Source of the DNA: Streptomyces sp. NBC_01497
GTDB taxonomy: Bacteria > Actinomycetota > Actinomycetes > Streptomycetales > Streptomycetaceae
Direction of reading: 5' to 3'
NCBI RefSeq assembly: GCF_036250695.1
Contig: NZ_CP109427.1
Coordinates: forward strand, 1,550,001 to 1,614,000
Length of the DNA stretch: 64,000 nucleotides
The translations under genes were made by a program, and so were the position numbers. The notes beneath the pieces were generated by a model that saw only the letters and a program-made list of their open reading frames with translations, did not search any database and had not been told where the DNA came from. Shown piece after piece: positions 7,874 to 16,446 of the stretch (the stretch's first letter is position 1; every line of letters begins with the position of its first letter).

Positions 7874-8719
7874 ATGTCCCCCACTCCCCTCCCCGCCGCT
7901 TCCGTCCCCTCGGTCACGCTGAACAACGGTGTCCCGATGCCGCGGCTCGGCTTCGGTGTCTTCCAGGTACCGGACGACGAGACCACCGCCGCCGTGAGCA
8001 CGGCGCTGGAGGCCGGCTACCGCAGCATCGACACGGCCGCGGTCTACGGCAACGAACGCGGCGTCGGCCGCGCCCTCGCCTCCTCGGGCATCGCCCGCGA
8101 GGATCTCTTCGTCACCACGAAACTGTGGAACGCCGACCAGGGGTACGAGGCCGCGCAGGCCGCGTTCGACGTATCGCTGGACAAGCTCGGGCTCGACTTC
8201 GTCGATCTCTACCTGATCCACTGGCCGGCCCCGGCGAAGGACGCCTACCTCGACACCTGGCGGGCGCTCGAAAAGCTGCTGGCCGACGGCCGTGTCCGGG
8301 CCATCGGCGTGTCCAACTTCCAGCCCGCGCACCTCCAGCGGCTGATCGACAGCTCCGCCACCGTGCCCGCCGTCAACCAGATCGAGCTCCATCCTGGCCT
8401 GCAGCAGCGGGAGTTGCGCGAGTTCCACGCCCGCCACGGCATCGTGACCGAGGCGTGGAGCCCGCTCGCGCAGGGCGCCCTCCTCGCGCAGGAAGCGGTG
8501 ACCGGCATCGCCGCGCGCCACGGCAGGTCGCCCGCGCAGGTCGTGCTGCGCTGGCACCTCCAGAGCGGCAACGTCGTGATCCCCAAGTCCGTGACGCCCG
8601 AACGCATCCGGCAGAACCTGGACGTCTTCGGCTTCGAACTGTCCGGCGACGAGATGGAGGCCCTGGCCGCCCTCGACCGCGGCATGCGCACCGGACCGGA
8701 CCCGGACACCCTCAACTGA
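7874..8719 (+). CDS. Aldo/keto reductase, 2,5-diketo-D-gluconate reductase-like (AKR5)
   Basis: A 281-residue NADPH-dependent TIM-barrel reductase. The catalytic tetrad is complete: Asp53 and Tyr58 in SIDTAAVYGNE, Lys83 in TTKLW, His116 in LIHWP. The cofactor pocket is marked by GVSNF and by IPKSVTPERIRQN, whose Lys/Arg bind the NADPH phosphate. The length is typical of AKR5. The start has an AAGGAG site at 7860-7865 with 8-nt spacing. The physiological substrate is unknown; relatives reduce keto-sugars and small aldehydes. It lies between an exporter and a second, unrelated aldo/keto reductase, all on the same strand. Confidence 0.9.
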   Translation: MSPTPLPAASVPSVTLNNGVPMPRLGFGVFQVPDDETTAAVSTALEAGYRSIDTAAVYGNERGVGRALASSGIAREDLFVTTKLWNADQGYEAAQAAFDVSLDKLGLDFVDLYLIHWPAPAKDAYLDTWRALEKLLADGRVRAIGVSNFQPAHLQRLIDSSATVPAVNQIELHPGLQQRELREFHARHGIVTEAWSPLAQGALLAQEAVTGIAARHGRSPAQVVLRWHLQSGNVVIPKSVTPERIRQNLDVFGFELSGDEMEALAALDRGMRTGPDPDTLN

Positions 8720-8809
8720 CTTTTGCCCAACCGGCCTTCCAGGGCTCCGGGCCGCTCGGCCCCGGCCCCCACCGCCACCCCCCACCACTCGCACCGATCA
8801 GAGGCACCC

Positions 8810-9820
8810 ATGAGCATCTCCCGGCTGCTGCCCGGCCGTATCGGCTTCGGCACCGCGCCCCTCGGCAACATGTTCCGCGACATCCCCGACGACGAGGCCC
8901 GGGCGACGGTCGACGCCGCCTGGGACCAGGGCATCCGCTACTTCGACACGGCCCCCTTCTACGGCGCGGGCCTCGCCGAACTGCGCCTCGGCGAGGCGCT
9001 GTCCGCGAGGCCGCGCGAGGAGTACGTACTGAGCTCGAAAGTCGGCCGCCTCGTCCTCGACGAGGAAGAGGCGCCAGGCGCCCGCGACATGGGCGAGAAG
9101 GGCGGCCTGTTCGCCCATGGCCGCCCCAACAAGGTCGTCGACGACTACACGGCCGACGCCACGCTGCGCTCGATCGAGGACAGCCTGAAGCGGCTGGGGA
9201 CCGGCCGGCTCGACATCGTCTGGGTCCACGACATCGCCCAGGACTTCCACGGCGACCGCTGGCTCCAGCAGTTCGACACCGCGCGCACGGGCGCGTTCCG
9301 CGCGCTGACAAGGCTGCGGGAAGAGGGCGTGATCGGGGCCTGGGGCATCGGCGTCAACCGGGTGGAGCCCCTGGAGCTGGCGCTCGCCCTGGACGAGCCC
9401 CGTCCCGACGCGTTCCTGCTGGCGGGCCGCTACACGCTGCTCGACCACGAACGCGCGCTGCAGCGGCTGCTGCCCGCGGCGCGGGAAGCGGGCGTCGACA
9501 TCGTCGCCGGCGGTCCGTACAGCTCGGGAGTACTCGCCGGCGGACGCCACTTCGAGTACCAGGACGCGCCCGCCGAGGTCGTCGAGCGCGTCGCCCGCAT
9601 CAAGGCGCTCGCGGACCGCCATGGCATCCACATCAAGTCCGCGGCCCTGCAGTTCACGCTCGGGCACCCCGCCGTCGCGGCCGTGATCCCCGGCGCCACC
9701 AAGCCGGGCCGCATCGCGGAGGACCTCGCCGCTCTCGACGAGCGGGTACCGGCCGCCTTCTGGCAGGACCTGCGGGCGGACGGCCTGATCGCCCCCGACG
9801 CCCCGGCCCCGCGGGGCTGA
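8810..9820 (+). CDS. Aldo/keto reductase, D-threo-aldose 1-dehydrogenase (L-fucose dehydrogenase)-like
   Basis: A 336-residue aldo/keto reductase of the aldose dehydrogenase branch. Tetrad residues are Asp46 and Tyr51 (YFDTAPFYG), Lys77 (SSKVGR) and His140 (IVWVHD). GIGVNRVEP and IPGATKPGRIAEDL form the cofactor site. The family oxidises L-fucose and related aldoses or reduces matching carbonyls. It is divergent in sequence from the preceding reductase, so this is not a tandem duplication. The gap to that gene is 90 bp without an obvious terminator, which suggests an operon. The ribosome site is weak (AGAGG). Confidence 0.87.
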   Translation: MSISRLLPGRIGFGTAPLGNMFRDIPDDEARATVDAAWDQGIRYFDTAPFYGAGLAELRLGEALSARPREEYVLSSKVGRLVLDEEEAPGARDMGEKGGLFAHGRPNKVVDDYTADATLRSIEDSLKRLGTGRLDIVWVHDIAQDFHGDRWLQQFDTARTGAFRALTRLREEGVIGAWGIGVNRVEPLELALALDEPRPDAFLLAGRYTLLDHERALQRLLPAAREAGVDIVAGGPYSSGVLAGGRHFEYQDAPAEVVERVARIKALADRHGIHIKSAALQFTLGHPAVAAVIPGATKPGRIAEDLAALDERVPAAFWQDLRADGLIAPDAPAPRG

Positions 9821-9854
9821 GAGGCCCGCGGACGGCGGTGACCGTGCACGCCGA

Positions 9855-9892
9855 AGGGCGCGCGCCCCGGCAGGGACCGGTGCGCACGCCCT
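9855..9892. terminator. Convergent terminator between aldo/keto reductase and S53 protease
   Basis: An 11-bp stem with one mismatch (AGGGCGCGCGC with GCGCACGCCCT) sits in the roughly 96-bp gap between two convergent genes, so it could serve both. Confidence 0.5.
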
Positions 9893-9916
9893 CGGTGGCC
9901 GGCTCAGCCGGTCAGG

Positions 9917-11545
9917 TCACTTGCTGAGGAGCTTCGACGCCAGGGTCGCGGCGTTGTAGGAGCCCCAGCCCGTGGTGAAGTCCCAGCCCGTGGCCGCGGA
10001 GTAGGCGCCGTTGTTGCCACTGGTGACGTCGTGGAAGCCGGTGCCTGCCGCCGCGTAGAGCGCCGGGTTGGCGGAGCCGAGGTTGGGCTTGCCCGCCGCG
10101 GCCGCCTGCTGGTTGTACAGCGCGGCGAAGGCCGCCCATTCCGGCGCCGCGGCGCTGGTGCCGCCGACCTGTCCCCAGCTGCCCTGGGAGTAGATCGAGA
10201 CACCGGGGCTCGGGTTGGCCAGGGCCGCCACGTCGGGCACCTGGCGGTTGCCGCCGCCCTGGCTCTTCTGGACCGGGGTCTGCCAGCTCGGGATCTTGAA
10301 GACGCTGGACTTGCCGCCACCGCCGCCGCTCCAGGCGGTCTCCTTGCTCCACACGTTCGAGGAGGTGACGGTCAGCGTGGTGCCGCCGACGCCGGTCACG
10401 TTCGGGTCGCTCGCCGGGTAGTCGACCGAGGTCCCGCCGGTGCCCGCGTCGTCGGAGCCGCTGTCACCGGAGGCCGCGAAGAAGCCGAGGCCCTCGGCGG
10501 CGCCCTGTGCGAAGACGGCGTCGACCGCGCTGATGTTGGAGCTGGTGCGCTGGGACTCGGCCGCGCCCCAGCTGATCGACGTGGTGGGAATGCCGCTGTC
10601 GACGATGGCCTGGTACGTGTCGACCTCGCCCGCGTCGGAGTTGGGGCCCTCGAAGACCGTCACGGCGGCCTTGGGCGCCACCGCGTTCAGCACCTCGATG
10701 TCGAGTTCGACCTCGACCTGGCCGTCGCCGAGGGCGCCGGAGCCCCCGGAGACCTTCTTCACGGTGGGGGCCGCGGAGCCCAGGCCGTAGTGGCTGTCGT
10801 AGCTGGTGATGTTCGACTGCTGGAAGCCGTCGAACTCCAGCAGGGCGACCTTCTGGCCGCTTCCGGTGTACGTACCGGAGACGTTGTAGCCGCCCTTGAT
10901 CTGCGCCGGCGTGTAGCCGCCGCCGGGGCCGCTGCGCGGGGTGACCTTCGCGGGCGCCGCGTGGTGCAGCACCGCGTGGTTGTTGAGGCCGGCGACGTCG
11001 CTCACGAGGGACGCGACGGCGGCGGGCACCGTGGGGGTGGAGTCGTTGGCGTAGAAGGCACGGCCCGTGGAGGCGTCCTTGTACGTGGACAGCGTGGTCC
11101 CGAACGCCTTCTGCAGCTGGGCCGCGGTGCCCTTGGCGTCGATCAGGAGGTTGCCGGAGTGGACCGTACCGACGGTGAGGCCCTGGGACTTCAGGTAGTC
11201 CTTCACCTGCGCGACCTCGGCGGTGGTCCGCCCGAAGCGGGAGGCGAACTGGGCCTTGGTCAGGTAGTGGCCGTAGTCGGCCGAGGCCGGGTCGCTCACC
11301 TTGGCGACGAACGCCGCGAGCGCGGCGCGGTCTCTCGGGGCCAGGCTCACGGCCACCGAGAGGGGCCGGTCGGCGGCGACCGAGCCGGTACGGGCCGCGT
11401 GGGCGGTGAGTCCGGGGACGACGTCGCCGGCTATCGCGGCACGGGTCGCGGCGGGGCTGGGGGTTCCGGCGGCGGCGACGGGGACCACCGCGGCGAGCAG
11501 GGCCGGAGCGGCGGCGAGAGCGAGGAACTTGAGACGTGGGGTCAC
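9917..11545 (-). CDS. Secreted S53 family peptidase (sedolisin/kumamolisin-type)
   Basis: A 542-residue secreted acid-active serine-carboxyl protease. It has a Sec signal (VTPRLKFLALAAAPALLAAV), a pro-kumamolisin domain (about residues 45-195, PLSVAVSLAPRDRAALAAFV) and then the catalytic domain. The S53 catalytic set is visible: Glu278 and Asp282 in VEVELDIEV, oxyanion Asp361 in ASGDSGS and nucleophile Ser464 in GGTSAAAP. The C-terminus holds the calcium-site pattern (GFHDVTSGNNG with GWDFTTGWGS). GTG 11545 is the start because GGAGG lies 6 nt upstream and the signal peptide begins there. It probably autoprocesses outside the cell and degrades protein at low pH. Confidence 0.92.
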   Translation of the reverse strand: MTPRLKFLALAAAPALLAAVVPVAAAGTPSPAATRAAIAGDVVPGLTAHAARTGSVAADRPLSVAVSLAPRDRAALAAFVAKVSDPASADYGHYLTKAQFASRFGRTTAEVAQVKDYLKSQGLTVGTVHSGNLLIDAKGTAAQLQKAFGTTLSTYKDASTGRAFYANDSTPTVPAAVASLVSDVAGLNNHAVLHHAAPAKVTPRSGPGGGYTPAQIKGGYNVSGTYTGSGQKVALLEFDGFQQSNITSYDSHYGLGSAAPTVKKVSGGSGALGDGQVEVELDIEVLNAVAPKAAVTVFEGPNSDAGEVDTYQAIVDSGIPTTSISWGAAESQRTSSNISAVDAVFAQGAAEGLGFFAASGDSGSDDAGTGGTSVDYPASDPNVTGVGGTTLTVTSSNVWSKETAWSGGGGGKSSVFKIPSWQTPVQKSQGGGNRQVPDVAALANPSPGVSIYSQGSWGQVGGTSAAAPEWAAFAALYNQQAAAAGKPNLGSANPALYAAAGTGFHDVTSGNNGAYSAATGWDFTTGWGSYNAATLASKLLSK

Positions 11546-11569
11546 GAACGGCCTCCGTGGGCAGACGAG

Positions 11570-11596
11570 TTCGAGTCTCGAATGGGGTGACTCCCC
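11570..11596 (-). promoter_or_regulatory. Two small dyads upstream of the S53 protease
   Basis: TTCGAG-T-CTCGAA (11570-11582) and GGGG-TGACT-CCCC (11584-11596) are adjacent inverted repeats 25-51 nt before the GTG start. Both are short; an operator or a 5'UTR structure is possible. Confidence 0.35.
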
Positions 11597-12106
11597 AGAC
11601 GCTAAGGAAGAAGGGGAGTGGTTCATAAGCGGGGGAACCCTTGCTCCCCGTGTTGAGGCCGTGTTTCGTGTTGACGGGGCGTTGCGGTGGTGTTCCCGCG
11701 CGGGGCCGGCCGTCCGGCGGGAGCGCCTGGGCCCCGGCGAGGGACTTCGCCGGCCGGCGCGAAGGCGGCGCGTGCGGGCATCGTCCGAAGGTGCCGAGGG
11801 CGGGAAGGCGCCCCGCACACGGCGGTACGCGGGACCGGGGCGCGGCCGGGGGCGGCGGACGGCGCCGGCCGCGATCGGCGCGGCCTTCGCGGCTGTACGG
11901 GACAGCGAGCCGCCGGCACGGCACCTGCGCTCCGGGCCCGGGGGCCCACCGGTCGACCCGCCGTCAGGCCGTCATACGGTCACGCCGTCGCACCGGACCG
12001 TGTCGTCGCCCTGGCCGGTACCGGCGGGGCGACCCGTACCGTCATATCGGCCGGGCGCGGACCGAGCCGCCGGGGCACGGGTACCCGCCGTGCCGCAGCC
12101 CGGTGT
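11597..12106. other. Gene-free stretch between LAL regulator end and S53 promoter
   Basis: Open frames here are Arg/Gly/Pro-rich shadows. The promoter of the S53 protease should lie near its left edge. No clear terminator for the LAL gene was found. Confidence 0.3.
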
Positions 12107-15022
12107 TCAGGCTCCCTGGCCGCCGGTCGGGGTGACGGGGCGGGCGCCCGCGGCCGGGGCTACGGGCGCCTCGGCGGACAGCGCCATCGCCCGGGCCAGC
12201 GCGGTGCGCGAGCGCACCCCGATCTTCCGGTAGACGCGGGACAGGTTCCCCTCGACCGTCTTGACGCTGATGAACAGCTTCGCCGCCACCTCGCGGTTGG
12301 AGGCTCCGCTGGTGACCAGTTCGGCGATCCTCGTCTCGGTGGCCGTCAGCACGGCGGCGCCGCCGCTCTCCAGGGAGCCGAGCCGGGCGAGTTCGGCCCG
12401 GGCTCGGTGCGCGAGCGGGATCGCGCCCCGCGCCTCGGCGAGGGCGAGCGCCTCGGTGAGGGCACGGCTCGCGGCCGGGCGGTGACGGGCCCGGCGTTCC
12501 ACGGTGCCGAGTGCGATCAGGGTCCGCAGCAGGTCGACGGGCAGGTCGAGCGTGCGCAACCGGTCGGCCGCCGTGCGAAGGAGTGCCGCGCCCTCCTTGG
12601 CGCGTCCCCTGGCGGCCTCCCGGAGCCCTTCGGCCCGTTCGAGCGCGGCGTGCACGCTCCCGGGTGAGGCGGCGTGCAGGTGCCGGCGCGCGTCCCTGAT
12701 CACCTCGTCGGCGGCGTCGGCCTCGCCCAGCATCACCTGGGCCTCGGCCAGGTCCGCCGTCCACAGCAGGAGCGGCGGGTCCGCGACCCCCATGGCCTCG
12801 CCGATCCCCCGTACCCGCAGCAGGATCCCGACCGCCTCGGCCGCGCCCTGGAGGTCCCCGCCGAACAAGGCGGTCTGCGCCTGCGCCGCGAGGGCGCGGA
12901 GCAGGAAGAGCCGGTCACCGTCGGACTCCGAGGCGCGTACCGCGTCCGCCGCGAGGGGCCGTGCCTCCTCGGTCGTGGCGCCGACGGAGGCGGCGAGGGC
13001 GAGGGCGTAGAGCGCGGGCGCCGACACCACGCCGGCCCGGGCCGCGGTACGGGCACACCGCGCCGCGTCGCGCAGTGCCGCCCGGCACTCCCCCGCGCGC
13101 ACCTCGATCCTGACGAGGGCGAGCAGGGTCGCGACACGGTCCTCGACGCTGGTGCACTCCGGGTCGCCCGGCTCGTACTCGCCCTCGCCGCTGAGGAGTT
13201 CGCTCATCCGGGCGCGCGCCTCCGCGACCTCGTCGAGGTCCAGCGCGAGGACGGCGCGCATGCGCACCATCCGCCGGCGGCGGGGGTCGCCCTCGCGGTC
13301 CGCGAGATCGAGAGCGCGATCCAGCGCGGCGCGCGCCGCATCGGTCCCACCGGTGAGCGCGTGCACGCGCGCCAGCGTTGTCAGGGCGCTCAGGCCCGTC
13401 ATGGGGTCCGCCGCGATCGCCCCGTCCGTGGCGGCCCGGCGCGCGTGCCGTGCGGCGTCCGCCGGGTCACCGACGATCAGGCTGCGCAGCGCCGCCCAGT
13501 GGTGCAGCCGGGCCGTCAGGACCGGGTCGCCCACGGCGTCCCTGAACCCCGCGGACAGCACCTCCTGGAAGCCTTCGAGCGCCTGCCCGGCGTTGCGCAG
13601 CAGCACGATCCTGGCCTCGACCCGGTGCCGCGGCGAGGGCGACGACCTCAGGACCGTACGGGCCAGGTGTTCGGACTGCTCGCAGCGGCCTGCGTCGCAG
13701 GCGTACTCGGCGGCCCGCAGGCACCGGTCGTCCCGGTGCCGGGTGCCGGGGCCGCCGCCCGGGCCGGGGCCGGCGTCGGACGGTGTGCGGTCGGCGGCGA
13801 GCCGGGCCAGTTCCGCCGCGTCCTCCAGGGCACCCCCGGCGTGCGCCGCGTCGGCCGCGGCCATCACCGTGGCCGCGACCGTCTCGTTCTCGTAGGGGTG
13901 GGCGAGCGCCAGGTGGTGGGCCCTGCGCCGGCGGTGCGTGACGGCGCCCGCCAACAGGGCGTGCGCGGCTCGTCGTTCCCGTGCCGACGCGTCCGCGTAC
14001 AGGGCGGCGCGCAGCAGCGGATGGACGAAGGTGACGGTGCCGTCGGCACCGACGGATGCCACTCCGGCCCGCTCCGCGGCGCCGAGATGCGTGTCGGCGT
14101 CGGTTATGCCGGCCGCCCTGAGGACGGTGAGGTCGGGGTGGGCGGCGGCGCAGCAGACCAGCAGGGTCCACCGGACGGGTGCGGGCAGCACACGGGCCGG
14201 GGCAAGGGTCGACGCGCGTAGCCTGACGGGAACACGGGGGCTGCCGTCCGCGGCGAGCATCCCGTCGAGGTGTGCTCCCCGGCCCAGTTCGCGGGCGTAG
14301 CGGGGGTTGCCCGCCGCGAGTTCGCGCACGACCCGGACCGTCCTCGGCGGCAGGGTGCCGCCGCTCACGGAGGCGAGGAGGGCGGCGATGTCGTCGTCGG
14401 GCAGCGGGAGCAGGGGGATCTCGACGGTGCCGGGCGGGCAGCACCACGGGCGGCCCGGCACTCCGCCGGGTCCGACACGTTCGGTGGCGAGGAAGCGGAC
14501 CGGGCTTCCGCGCAGCCGGCGCACCGCGAACGACAGCACGTCGGCGCTCTGTTCGTCGAGCCAGTGGAGTCCGTCGATCACCAGTGCCGCGGGGCCGCGC
14601 CCGGCGAGCCGCCGCAGGGTCTCCGTGACGGCCACCCGCAGCGCGAGCCGGTCACGCTCCTCGACGCCCGCACGCGCCCCCAGCAGCACCTCCCGCAGGG
14701 CTCGTGCGGGTTCGCCGGGCAGAGCGTCGAACACCGCCTCGGGGACGCGGGTGAACAGGTCCACCAGCCCCACGAAGGGCAGGTCCGCGTCCTCTTCGGT
14801 CGGCGAGCAGGTCAAGCAGTGGACTTCGGGGCCCAGTCGGCCCGCCAGCGCTTCGACGAGGGTTGTCCTGCCGCTGCCGTCGGGGCCGTACAGGAGCACT
14901 CCGCGTCCGTCGCGCAGCGCGGCGCCCGCCGTGTCCAGCGGCTGCCGCTGACCGCGCAGGGCCAGCGGCGGCCGGGGCCCCGCCCGGTACGCGGCTTCCG
15001 GCCGGGAAAGGAGATCTCGCAC
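12107..15022 (-). CDS. LAL-family (large ATP-binding LuxR) transcriptional regulator
   Basis: A 971-residue regulator with an N-terminal AAA/STAND-type ATPase, a long helical TPR-like middle and a C-terminal LuxR helix-turn-helix. The Walker A region is at residues 46-54, GPDGSGRTT, where the usual invariant lysine is arginine. Walker B is ALVIDGLHWLD. The HTH (LTATETRIAELVTSGASNRE, then KTVEGNLSRVYRKIG) occupies about residues 895-950. Such proteins act as pathway activators or carbon-source regulators in Streptomyces; the target here is unknown. GTG 15022 is used with a GAAGGG-like site. No biosynthetic cluster flanks it, so it may control the adjacent secreted protease or act elsewhere. 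Confidence 0.88.
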   Translation of the reverse strand: MRDLLSRPEAAYRAGPRPPLALRGQRQPLDTAGAALRDGRGVLLYGPDGSGRTTLVEALAGRLGPEVHCLTCSPTEEDADLPFVGLVDLFTRVPEAVFDALPGEPARALREVLLGARAGVEERDRLALRVAVTETLRRLAGRGPAALVIDGLHWLDEQSADVLSFAVRRLRGSPVRFLATERVGPGGVPGRPWCCPPGTVEIPLLPLPDDDIAALLASVSGGTLPPRTVRVVRELAAGNPRYARELGRGAHLDGMLAADGSPRVPVRLRASTLAPARVLPAPVRWTLLVCCAAAHPDLTVLRAAGITDADTHLGAAERAGVASVGADGTVTFVHPLLRAALYADASARERRAAHALLAGAVTHRRRRAHHLALAHPYENETVAATVMAAADAAHAGGALEDAAELARLAADRTPSDAGPGPGGGPGTRHRDDRCLRAAEYACDAGRCEQSEHLARTVLRSSPSPRHRVEARIVLLRNAGQALEGFQEVLSAGFRDAVGDPVLTARLHHWAALRSLIVGDPADAARHARRAATDGAIAADPMTGLSALTTLARVHALTGGTDAARAALDRALDLADREGDPRRRRMVRMRAVLALDLDEVAEARARMSELLSGEGEYEPGDPECTSVEDRVATLLALVRIEVRAGECRAALRDAARCARTAARAGVVSAPALYALALAASVGATTEEARPLAADAVRASESDGDRLFLLRALAAQAQTALFGGDLQGAAEAVGILLRVRGIGEAMGVADPPLLLWTADLAEAQVMLGEADAADEVIRDARRHLHAASPGSVHAALERAEGLREAARGRAKEGAALLRTAADRLRTLDLPVDLLRTLIALGTVERRARHRPAASRALTEALALAEARGAIPLAHRARAELARLGSLESGGAAVLTATETRIAELVTSGASNREVAAKLFISVKTVEGNLSRVYRKIGVRSRTALARAMALSAEAPVAPAAGARPVTPTGGQGA

Positions 15023-15519
15023 GCTGACGGACCGCCCTTCGTTCGCCGTGCACGGAACCGTGGGGCGATCGCTCGCACCCAGTACGCGTGCTCATGACAG
15101 AACGCGATCGACGCGGTGTCAAGACCGGGCCGTGGCCGCCCCGGAAGGCCCGGGCCACCACGCCGGGGACGGTGCGGCCCGCCCCGGCGGCGGCGGGCGT
15201 GTACCGGTGGGGGGCCGTGGGACCCGGCTCCCGCCTGCGCGTACCGCCCCCGTCCGCGCGAACGCCGTGACCAGCGTCGCCGTGCGGAGGGGGCATGCCG
15301 GAGGAAGCGGGGCCGCCCCGCCCAGGGGCGAGTCTCCAGGCGCCTTTTGCGTGAACTTTACGGGCCGTTGCCCGTGCGAACGCGGTGGCGGCCTGCCCAC
15401 GGCCACCCGCTCCCGGCCCACGGTCACTTCACTGCGGGGCGGACACAGCATGGCGTGGTGTGCGGGACCGCCGGGCCGCCGATTCGGCCGATCGGCCGAT
15501 GGGCCTCCCGGCCGGGGGC
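15023..15519. other. Gene-free stretch upstream of the LAL regulator
   Basis: It is GC-rich with no supported ORF. The only AT-richer patch is near 15345-15365 (CTTTTGCGTGAACTTTACGG) and may contain the LAL promoter, but no -10/-35 pair is convincing. Confidence 0.3.
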
Positions 15520-15816
15520 TCAGGCCGGTTCCAGCGGTGCGCGGTCCGCGGCGGTGCGAGCGCTCCGCGCCCCGACGGCCGGCGCGGGCGTCACGGCGCC
15601 GGGCTCGACCGTGGCCGTGAGTGCCCTGGCCAGTTGCTCGTGGGCGCGTGTCAGGGCCTCCTCCGGGGTACGGGTGCCGGTGGAGACGCAGAGCGTGTAC
15701 GTGACGTCCTCAAGGCGGCGGCGGGACTCGGGGGTCCCCTTCTCCGCGTGGAGGAGGCGAAGGGTCTGGAACTGTTCCACGAGATTGCGCAGGATCGCGG
15801 GGTGGGCCATCAGCAC
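15520..15816 (-). CDS. DUF5133 domain-containing protein
   Basis: A 98-residue Streptomyces-specific small protein. The opening LMAHPAILRNLVEQFQTLRL and the later EDVTYTLCVSTGTRTPEEAL are the family's conserved core. The C-terminal 25 residues are a variable Ala/Arg-rich tail. The start is GTG 15816 (Val-Leu-Met), with GGAG about 7 nt upstream. No catalytic motif is seen, and the function of DUF5133 is not known to me. It is probably a cytosolic, possibly stress- or development-linked protein. It stands alone, with a candidate regulatory repeat about 100 bp upstream. Confidence 0.85.
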   Translation of the reverse strand: MLMAHPAILRNLVEQFQTLRLLHAEKGTPESRRRLEDVTYTLCVSTGTRTPEEALTRAHEQLARALTATVEPGAVTPAPAVGARSARTAADRAPLEPA

Positions 15817-15905
15817 GGCGGTCTCCGAGGCAGAGAGTTGAGTTGCTCGTCTTGCCGCCTGCCCGGTGCACAGGGTGTCATGCGTGGTGCGGCGAGGGGC
15901 TGTTG

Positions 15906-15940
15906 GTGACTCGCGTCACTCAGTGCCACCCAGTGCAACC
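15906..15940 (-). promoter_or_regulatory. Dyad plus 10-bp tandem repeat upstream of the DUF5133 gene
   Basis: GTGAC-TCGC-GTCAC (15906-15919) is directly followed by CAGTGCCACC and CAGTGCAACC (15921-15940), a tandem decamer with one mismatch. It lies 90-125 bp upstream of the start and may be a regulator-binding region. Confidence 0.35.
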
Positions 15941-16140
15941 CAGGACGGGCCCCGCGCGGGTTCCCGCACGGATGCCGGTGGTGCGGCTGGTACCGGCGCT
16001 GCGCGCGGTACGCGCGGTACGCGCGACGGGGTCTGCGCCACGGGTGGCAGGAGGGACCCACGCGGCGGGAGGGGTACGCGCGGCACGCGGTGCCGGCGGA
16101 CCGCGCGGGACGCGCGAGCCGCCGCCGGGCCGGTCCCCGC

Positions 16141-16182
16141 ACATGGCTCGGCGCCCGCCGTACGGCGGGCGCCGAGCCATGT
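16141..16182 (-). terminator. Terminator of the CsbD gene (42-nt perfect palindrome)
   Basis: A perfect inverted repeat with 19-21 bp arms centred on CCGTACGG begins 16 nt after the CsbD stop codon. It is one of the strongest hairpins in the window and can terminate transcription on either strand. Confidence 0.8.
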
Positions 16183-16198
16183 TTCACCGGAGGACGCG

Positions 16199-16372
16199 TC
16201 AGTGTTTGAAGGCGTCCTTGCCCTTTTCCTTGGCGTCGCGGGCGTCGCCCTTCGCCTTCTCGGCGCGGCCTTCGGCGGTCATCCGCTCGTTGCCGACCAC
16301 GCGGCCCGCGGTCTCCTTGGACTTGCCCTTGATCTGCTCGCCCTTGGCCTTGGCCTTCTCGTTCTCACTCAC
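16199..16372 (-). CDS. CsbD family stress protein
   Basis: A 57-residue, highly charged, Lys/Glu/Ala-rich helical protein. The pattern SENEKAKAKGEQIKGKSKET, then AGRVVGNERMTAEGRAEKAKGD, is the CsbD repeat of two imperfect halves. Family members are induced by general stress (sigma-B in Bacillus) and are thought to be intrinsically disordered; the molecular role is unclear. GTG 16372 is preferred because AGGA is about 10 nt upstream; GTG 16381 would sit directly on that site and add three residues. It is monocistronic with its own strong terminator. Confidence 0.88.
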   Translation of the reverse strand: MSENEKAKAKGEQIKGKSKETAGRVVGNERMTAEGRAEKAKGDARDAKEKGKDAFKH

Positions 16373-16446
16373 GCTGCTCACGTCCTGACGTCCGTCGTGG
16401 AAGTGTTGCTGTCCTCCGCCTCACCCGCGATCGGGGATCCAAACAC

